Both the position numbers and the translations under genes were made by a program. From assembly GCA_910579265.1 (NCBI GenBank), contig CAJTTE010000002.1:1-64000 (forward strand): a DNA stretch of 64,000 nucleotides. Direction: 5' to 3'. This DNA is from an uncultured Ruminiclostridium sp. (GTDB lineage: Bacteria; Bacillota; Clostridia; Oscillospirales; Ruminococcaceae). Below, piece by piece: positions 59,506 to 64,000 of this stretch. Under the pieces are notes generated by a model that was given only the letters and a program-made list of their open reading frames with translations, made no database searches and was not told the origin of the DNA. Numbering within the stretch: the stretch's first letter is position 1; each line of letters begins with the position of its first letter.

Positions 59506-59534
59506 TTGCTTTTTTTGAAAAAATATGCTATACT
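59506..59534 (+). promoter_or_regulatory. promoter of the M20 peptidase gene
   Basis: TTGCTT (59506-59511), 17 bases, TATACT (59529-59534), about 35 bases before the ATG. Confidence 0.65.
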
Positions 59535-59567
59535 GAAAAAAACAAACGATGTTGATGAGGAAATATT

Positions 59568-61037
59568 ATGATTGCTCTATATATTGTTTTTGGTATTTTG
59601 TCTGTACTTGTGATTTTGCTGATCATAGCGTGCGTCCGTGCATTGTTGATGAAAAAGGAAGTTAATGAGGGAATTCCTTTTGATATGAGATCCGAAACAC
59701 CTCAATGGGAAAAATATGCCAATGACCTTTCGCAGATGATACAGGTACCTACCGTCAGTATTCGCGGCTCGGATGACAAAAGCAAAATATATCTTTTTCA
59801 TCGCAGGCTGGAGCAGCTTTTTCCGAATATATACAAAACGTGCGAGATAACGGATATAGACGGGGCTTTGTTGTTTCGCTGGCGAAGCAGGTATCCCGAC
59901 CGTAAGCCCATTCTTCTTATGTCTCATCAGGATGTTGTGGAGGCTTCGGGAAAATGGAAGCACGAAGCGTTTTCCGGTGATATTGCCGAAGGACGCATAT
60001 GGGGAAGAGGAACCGTGGATACAAAGGGGGCTCTTTGTGCCATTCTTGAAAGTGTGGAAGATCTGATTGCCGAAGGACATGACCCATACTGCGATATCTA
60101 TATAGCCTCTTCAAACAATGAAGAAATAACGGGAGACGGCGCTGTAAAAACCGTTGAATATCTTTATGAAAAAGGGATACGTTTTGACCTTGTCATGGAT
60201 GAAGGAGGTTCTGTGAACGCCGAAGAAAACCATGTCACAAAATCCTTATATCCGCATAATGCCATGATAGGTATTTTTGAGAAGGGAAGGGCGAATATTA
60301 AATTTATAGCGCGTTCTCACGGCGGTCATGCCAGTGTTCCTTTTGTAAACAATCCTTTTGCGCGTCTTTCAAAACTGGTTTATATAATTGAAAACAGAAA
60401 TCCCTTTAAAAAGAGAATCACCAGACCTGTCAGGGTTCAGTATAAGGCGATGGCTCCTTATATGAGACATTTCAGACACCGTCTGCTATATGGAAACCTA
60501 TGGCTTTTTGCTCCCGTTGCCCCGTACATTATGCATAGACTTGGAGGTCCTATGGGTGCTGTGGTGAAAACAACTTGTATTTTCACGATGGCTGAAGGCA
60601 GCAGGGGGGCTAACGTTATTCCGGAAATGGCTTCAATGACGGCCAATTGTCGTTTTATGATACATGAACCTCTCGCGCCATCGTATAAAAAGCTCGGAAG
60701 GCTGGCAAAAAAATTAGGGCTTCAGATGGAGATGATAACCGGATTTGACGTTCCTCCCGTTGCAGATATGAAGTGCTATGCCTATCAATATGTCAATAAA
60801 AGTATTAAAAATATCTTCGGCGACATACCGAGAGTTCCTTATATAATGCTCGCCGGAACGGATGCGAGGCATTATACCAAGATATGTGACTGTGTGCTGA
60901 GGTTTGTTCCTCTTATGATGACGGCTCAGCAGCTTAATTCGGCTCATGCGGTAAACGAAAATTTATCAGTCGAATCTCTTGCAAGAGGGGTGAAATTTTA
61001 CCGTGAATTTATCAGAAACTACGGCACATCGATTTGA
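59568..61037 (+). CDS. membrane-anchored M20-family metallopeptidase (PM20D1-like)
   Basis: A 489-residue zinc-dependent peptidase or N-acyl amino acid hydrolase. A single N-terminal helix (residues 2-27) anchors it. Metal and catalytic sites: H in LMSHQDVVEASG, bridging D in GRGTVDTKGALCA, catalytic Glu pair in SNNEEITGDGA, D in LVMDEGGSV, and the later His in SHGGHASVPF of the lid domain. The pattern fits M20A/PM20D1-type enzymes. GATGAGGAAA precedes the start. Single gene with its own promoter. Confidence 0.88.
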   Translation: MIALYIVFGILSVLVILLIIACVRALLMKKEVNEGIPFDMRSETPQWEKYANDLSQMIQVPTVSIRGSDDKSKIYLFHRRLEQLFPNIYKTCEITDIDGALLFRWRSRYPDRKPILLMSHQDVVEASGKWKHEAFSGDIAEGRIWGRGTVDTKGALCAILESVEDLIAEGHDPYCDIYIASSNNEEITGDGAVKTVEYLYEKGIRFDLVMDEGGSVNAEENHVTKSLYPHNAMIGIFEKGRANIKFIARSHGGHASVPFVNNPFARLSKLVYIIENRNPFKKRITRPVRVQYKAMAPYMRHFRHRLLYGNLWLFAPVAPYIMHRLGGPMGAVVKTTCIFTMAEGSRGANVIPEMASMTANCRFMIHEPLAPSYKKLGRLAKKLGLQMEMITGFDVPPVADMKCYAYQYVNKSIKNIFGDIPRVPYIMLAGTDARHYTKICDCVLRFVPLMMTAQQLNSAHAVNENLSVESLARGVKFYREFIRNYGTSI

Positions 61038-61140
61038 GTGTGAATTTATATTTCGTTCGTTAAAAACAGACATATTCCGGTTTTATGATTTATTCTGATT
61101 CTTGCTGTAATTAAACGGGCTTTGAAAGGATTTTTAAAAA

Positions 61141-61815
61141 ATGAGAATGAGAAAAAAGCGTCATCTTGACGAAAGAATGGATAAGTGCGGCGATGTTTGT
61201 CTCGGATGGCTGCCGGATTATATTGCCGATAAACGTGAAAGACCTGTTACAGAGCCTTTTGATCCGATTAAAATATTCGGGAACCACAATCCCGTTCATC
61301 TGGAGATAGGCTGTGGAAAGGGAAGGTTTATTCAACGGCTTGCCGAAGATAATCCGGATATCAATTTTATAGCTTTGGAGCAGACAGCAAATGTTTTAAT
61401 AACGGCTATGGAGAGAACACAGAAAAGCGGGATAAAAAATTTGAGATATTATGCCGGAAAAGCGGAATATCTTGAAAAAGTATTCCGTCCTCAATCGGTA
61501 GAGCGTATATATCTGAATTTCAGCTGTCCCTATCCTAAGGAAAGCTATGCCAAGCATCGTCTTACGCATCCGATTTTTTTAAAAATATACCGTTCCATCA
61601 TTACTCCCGACGGATATATAAAACAAAAAACGGATAATATGAGACTTTTTGAGTTTTCTATTGAAAATTTTTCCCAAAATGGCTGGAAAATGAGAAACGT
61701 CTCTCTTGACTTACATAACAGTCGAATCACAGGGAATATTATTACGGAATATGAGCAGCGATTTATTGAAATGGGAATGCCTATTTTTTATCTTGAAGCG
61801 TTTTTAAATATGTAG
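61141..61815 (+). CDS. trmB: tRNA (guanine-N7-)-methyltransferase TrmB
   Basis: Adds the m7G46 methyl group in tRNA. The 224-residue protein has the SAM motif VHLEIGCGKGRFIQRLAE, FIALEQTANVLITAM and the C-terminal KQKTDNMRLFEF and FYLEAFLN. The motif that is normally FSDPWPK in this family reads NFSCPYPKESYAKHRLT here, with Cys in place of the Asp reported essential in E. coli. Family membership is firm; activity of this variant is less certain. AAAGGA precedes the ATG. Confidence 0.9.
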   Translation: MRMRKKRHLDERMDKCGDVCLGWLPDYIADKRERPVTEPFDPIKIFGNHNPVHLEIGCGKGRFIQRLAEDNPDINFIALEQTANVLITAMERTQKSGIKNLRYYAGKAEYLEKVFRPQSVERIYLNFSCPYPKESYAKHRLTHPIFLKIYRSIITPDGYIKQKTDNMRLFEFSIENFSQNGWKMRNVSLDLHNSRITGNIITEYEQRFIEMGMPIFYLEAFLNM

Positions 61816-61837
61816 ACGGGTAAATTTATTTCAGGTA

Positions 61838-61912
61838 TTTACATTTTCCGTGATTTATGATAAACTAATATTAATTGGAGCAGTGTGAGCTGAAATTATA
61901 TCTGCACACTGC
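61838..61912 (+). promoter_or_regulatory. promoter and leader stem-loop of the hendecad-repeat gene
   Basis: TTTACA (61838-61843), 17 bases, TAAACT (61861-61866). Downstream GCAGTGTG (61880-61887) pairs exactly with CACACTGC (61905-61912) in the leader. Confidence 0.5.
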
Positions 61913-61948
61913 CTTACACTGAAAAAATTTAAAAGAAAGGGTAAAGAT

Positions 61949-62566
61949 ATGAAAGCATTAACAGCATTGCTGGCACTGGCGGGAACAGCGGGAGTAGGCT
62001 ATCTTGTCTACAAAAAAATGAATGAAAAAAGAGAGATAACCGAGGCATACAGCGAGTTCAGAGAAAGGGAAAAGCCCGTAAAAAACGGCAAGGTCCACAG
62101 AGCGTCTATGTATGCGGTAGGAACAATAAAAACTACTGCCGATAAGATTTCGGAAGGAATCAAGCAGGTAAAATCCGAAGATATGGTTAAAAAGGGCGAA
62201 GAAACCATAGAGCAGATGAAAACAGCTACCGGCGGCTTCAAGGAGCAGGTAAAGGAAGTTACCGGAAATATCAAGAGCGAGCTTAAGGATACCACGGATT
62301 CCATAAAGGAAGAACTGAGAGGCACTACGGGAAACATTAAGGATGAGCTCAGAGGAACTTCCGATAATATAAGAGGTGAATTAAAGGAAATCAAGAATCT
62401 TGTGACCTCAATAAACAGTACTCCGGATCAGATTGAATCCGGTGAAAATAATGCCGTACAGGATGAAAAGCCTGTTTCCGAGGGAATACCGGAAGCTGAC
62501 GAATTGGTAGATATTGATGATGAAACAGATCTTTTTGAGGAAATTGAAATAGTTGATCAGCTTTAA
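61949..62566 (+). CDS. membrane-anchored protein with 11-residue helical repeats
   Basis: A 205-residue protein. Residues 2-20 are a hydrophobic anchor (LTALLALAGTAGVGYLVYKK). From about 75 to 155 it has 11-residue repeats such as ELKDTTDSIKE, ELRGTTGNIKD and ELRGTSDNIRG, typical of amphipathic helices in LEA-like or apolipoprotein-like proteins. The tail of 45 residues is acidic. Not assigned to a family. GAAAGGGT precedes the ATG; a strong terminator follows. Envelope-stress or membrane-associated roles are possible. Confidence 0.75.
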   Translation: MKALTALLALAGTAGVGYLVYKKMNEKREITEAYSEFREREKPVKNGKVHRASMYAVGTIKTTADKISEGIKQVKSEDMVKKGEETIEQMKTATGGFKEQVKEVTGNIKSELKDTTDSIKEELRGTTGNIKDELRGTSDNIRGELKEIKNLVTSINSTPDQIESGENNAVQDEKPVSEGIPEADELVDIDDETDLFEEIEIVDQL

Positions 62567-62631
62567 AAGCTGCAACCTTTAAATTATAACTGATAATAAT
62601 GCAGTGTATCGTATCAAAGTAAGGAAAACAG

Positions 62632-62680
62632 AAAAGGACGGGTGAAAAGCAAAAGCTTTTTCCCGTCCTTTTTGTTTTTT
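62632..62680 (+). terminator. terminator of the hendecad-repeat gene
   Basis: AAAAGGACGGG..AAAAGC pairs with GCTTTTTCCCGTCCTTTT (62632-62673), followed by TGTTTTTT. Confidence 0.85.
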
Positions 62681-62789
62681 ATTAAGCTTTAAAACCGAAT
62701 TTTTAACGTCAAGACAGAAACATATTATCATAAATCAAATCCACTTATGAAGATCGATATGATTAAATTTACGTTAAATAATGTGAATT

Positions 62790-62976
62790 TAGGGGCTATC
62801 TGAAAATCCGCATATTGTACGGCTTCGACTAACTGCGGACGCTTTTATCGTTAAGGGATCCCGATAGTTATCTCGAAGGGATAACTACAAAATACCCTAA
62901 TATTTCACGATTTTTCCTGAAATCCCCATGCTTTCAGCATAATTGTAAAATATGCTTTGTTTTCAGATACGCTATA
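62790..62976. mobile_element. MITE-like element family A, copy 2
   Basis: A 187-bp element with inverted ends TAGGGGCTATCTGAAAA and, read inward from the right, TATAGCGTATCTGAAAA. It aligns nearly end to end with 3768-3957 (shared CTAACTGCGG-CGCTT, CCGATAG-TATCTC-AAGGGA and GCTTTGTTTTCA). It ends seven bases before the stop of the next gene on the minus strand. Confidence 0.7.
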
Positions 62977-62983
62977 ATAAAGC

Positions 62984-64000
62984 TTAAGATACTTTGGTTA
63001 AATCAAGGTCAAAAAAATCTTCGTCATAATCGTAAATATTTTCGGGGAAAACATCAAAATCGTCATCTATAAACGGGTTGTTATAATCAAAATCAGGTAT
63101 TTCCATAAGTTCATATATGAATTTTTTTATATCTTCATAGAACTTTACATTTGCTTCAGTGTTTATAAATTCGTTATTCCCGACTATTATTGCGGTATTG
63201 CTGTCGGACAGCTGAGGAAGTTCTTTATATTCAAGAGTTGAAGGTTCTATTTTTACATTTATGGTACAAATGTTGGGAACCGTCAAAACTGCGTTTCTGG
63301 TTTCTCCCTCAGATGAAAGCTTCAGATTAACGGAGAAGGCAGGCTGACTTTTGATTGACAAGGATGCCTCGCCTCGGAAAAGCTTATCTGTGATTACAAA
63401 ATCGTTGTAATCAAGCGTTAATTCCTGATCATCCGTAGTGAAAACAACCTTTCCGGTATGAGCTTCGTCCTTTACGGAATCCTCAGATAAAAAGCTGATA
63501 ACGGTTTTCTGAGAATCTGAGGATTCAATACCAAAATATTTTACGTTACCGTTATCGGTAGGCATATCGTAGAAGGAAATGGTTATTTGATCCAGATCGT
63601 CGTTTGTAATAACGATGTCACGTCCGATTATATTGTTTTTTGACATATAAACGGTCATATCGATAGCTGAAGCATGTTCTTCTCCGTCTATTATTTTATC
63701 AAGCTCTTTTATTAAATATTTTTCATCCAGTGCATTTCTTATTTCCGCTTCGCTTTCAAATCCGTATAAATCACAGCTAAGCTTGACTGCTTCCTCATTA
63801 TCAAAGAAATTATTATATAAAGCCTTAACTATTGTCGCTATCTGGGATGCATTGAGGTGGATTACCGTTTTATCGACAGTATAAATTTTTTCTCCCACAA
63901 AAAGATCCTGGTTCTTTATTATCTCCGGATCGCCTATAATTTCAAAGTATGTATCGGAGGTCTTGGAAATAACATCGCCAAATACGCGCATTAATTCTGA
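62984..64000 (-). CDS. C-terminal part of a large protein of unknown function
   Basis: The open frame runs off the right edge of the window, so the true start lies beyond. An internal ATG at 63991 gives 335 residues, but the upstream codons stay open. The visible part is beta-rich and acidic (ISFYDMPTDNGNVKYFGIES, LTVPNICTINVKIEPSTLEY) and ends in an Asp/Phe/Tyr-rich tail (NIYDYDEDFFDLDL). No signal, membrane segment or catalytic motif is seen. I cannot name a family. Confidence 0.65.
   Translation of the reverse strand, partial: SELMRVFGDVISKTSDTYFEIIGDPEIIKNQDLFVGEKIYTVDKTVIHLNASQIATIVKALYNNFFDNEEAVKLSCDLYGFESEAEIRNALDEKYLIKELDKIIDGEEHASAIDMTVYMSKNNIIGRDIVITNDDLDQITISFYDMPTDNGNVKYFGIESSDSQKTVISFLSEDSVKDEAHTGKVVFTTDDQELTLDYNDFVITDKLFRGEASLSIKSQPAFSVNLKLSSEGETRNAVLTVPNICTINVKIEPSTLEYKELPQLSDSNTAIIVGNNEFINTEANVKFYEDIKKFIYELMEIPDFDYNNPFIDDDFDVFPENIYDYDEDFFDLDLTKVS

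Noticed and set aside
1..64000. Stop-codon reassignment (TAG in ridA, TGA in a lipoprotein)
   Set aside because: TAG, TGA and TAA all end normal genes here (tadA with TAG, trmB with TAG, fused ATGA overlaps with TGA), so isolated lesions are simpler.
1..64000. tRNA, rRNA, SRP RNA, CRISPR arrays, replication origin
   Set aside because: No cloverleaf or conserved T-loop outside coding genes, no spaced short direct repeats, no DnaA-box cluster. The SRP RNA core motif was looked for next to tadA and not found.

Overview
The window looks like a chromosomal segment of a low-GC, Gram-positive anaerobe of the class Clostridia, probably a gut or rumen member of the Oscillospiraceae/Ruminococcaceae. 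The signs are a complete V-type ATPase operon, CIRCE-controlled groESL, the yloU/fakA-recG-rsmE neighbourhood, MEP-pathway ispE, queH, a bile-salt-hydrolase-family amidase, a GH26 mannanase lipoprotein and many lipoboxes. No rRNA, tRNA or CRISPR array was found. The taxon is inferred from gene content only.

Layout. 1-8.6 kb: tadA, three GNAT acetyltransferases, a choloylglycine hydrolase, a broken ridA, a lipid-linked-sugar flippase, and a Nudix/HD pair. This stretch is rich in short intergenic inverted-repeat elements. 9-14 kb: an XRE regulator with an evident operator, a histidine phosphatase, tex, ycxB-like and queH. 14.3-17.8 kb: a decayed secreted amidase plus a lipoprotein, then a corA gene behind a Cys/His-containing leader peptide. 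18-20.5 kb: a marR-ABC exporter unit with GC-richer codons, likely acquired. 20.5-29.9 kb: a leftward housekeeping block (rsmE, recG, GNAT, fakA, yloU, ispE, aminotransferase, Lrp/AsnC, PHP phosphatase). 30-31.8 kb: ACT-domain protein plus UPF0210. 32.5-42.1 kb: nine V-ATPase genes in the order G/H-C-I-K-F-E-A-B-D, with a transposon-like element inserted between E and A. 42.1-44.1 kb: a leftward cluster of five small or low-complexity proteins, two of them under 45 residues. 44.3-48.1 kb: a phosphodiesterase, a TIM-barrel protein, a GH26 mannanase, a methyltransferase and a flavin-binding protein. 48.1-51.2 kb: a second secreted amidase followed by two lipoproteins, one with an in-frame stop. 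51.4-53.5 kb: groEL and groES. 53.7-64 kb: a VWA lipoprotein, an ECF S-component, a degenerate-GGDEF/EAL protein, an M20 peptidase, trmB, a membrane-anchored hendecad-repeat protein, and the end of a large unknown gene.

How the parts work together. Much of the window is cell maintenance: ion pumping, tRNA modification (tadA, queH, trmB), ribosome methylation (rsmE), recombination (recG), protein folding and fatty-acid activation. The accessory layer is envelope-directed. The most distinctive parts are a duplicated amidase/lipoprotein cassette that is visibly decaying, a small-protein locus built round a roughly 25-fold Lys-Ala-Ala-Ala-Glu repeat, a probable metal-sensing leader of corA, and at least four families of short dispersed repeats. 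Several genes carry single lesions (ridA TAG, lipoprotein TGA, groEL tail frameshift, amidase deletion). These are either real pseudogenisation or assembly errors, and read-level checks would tell which.
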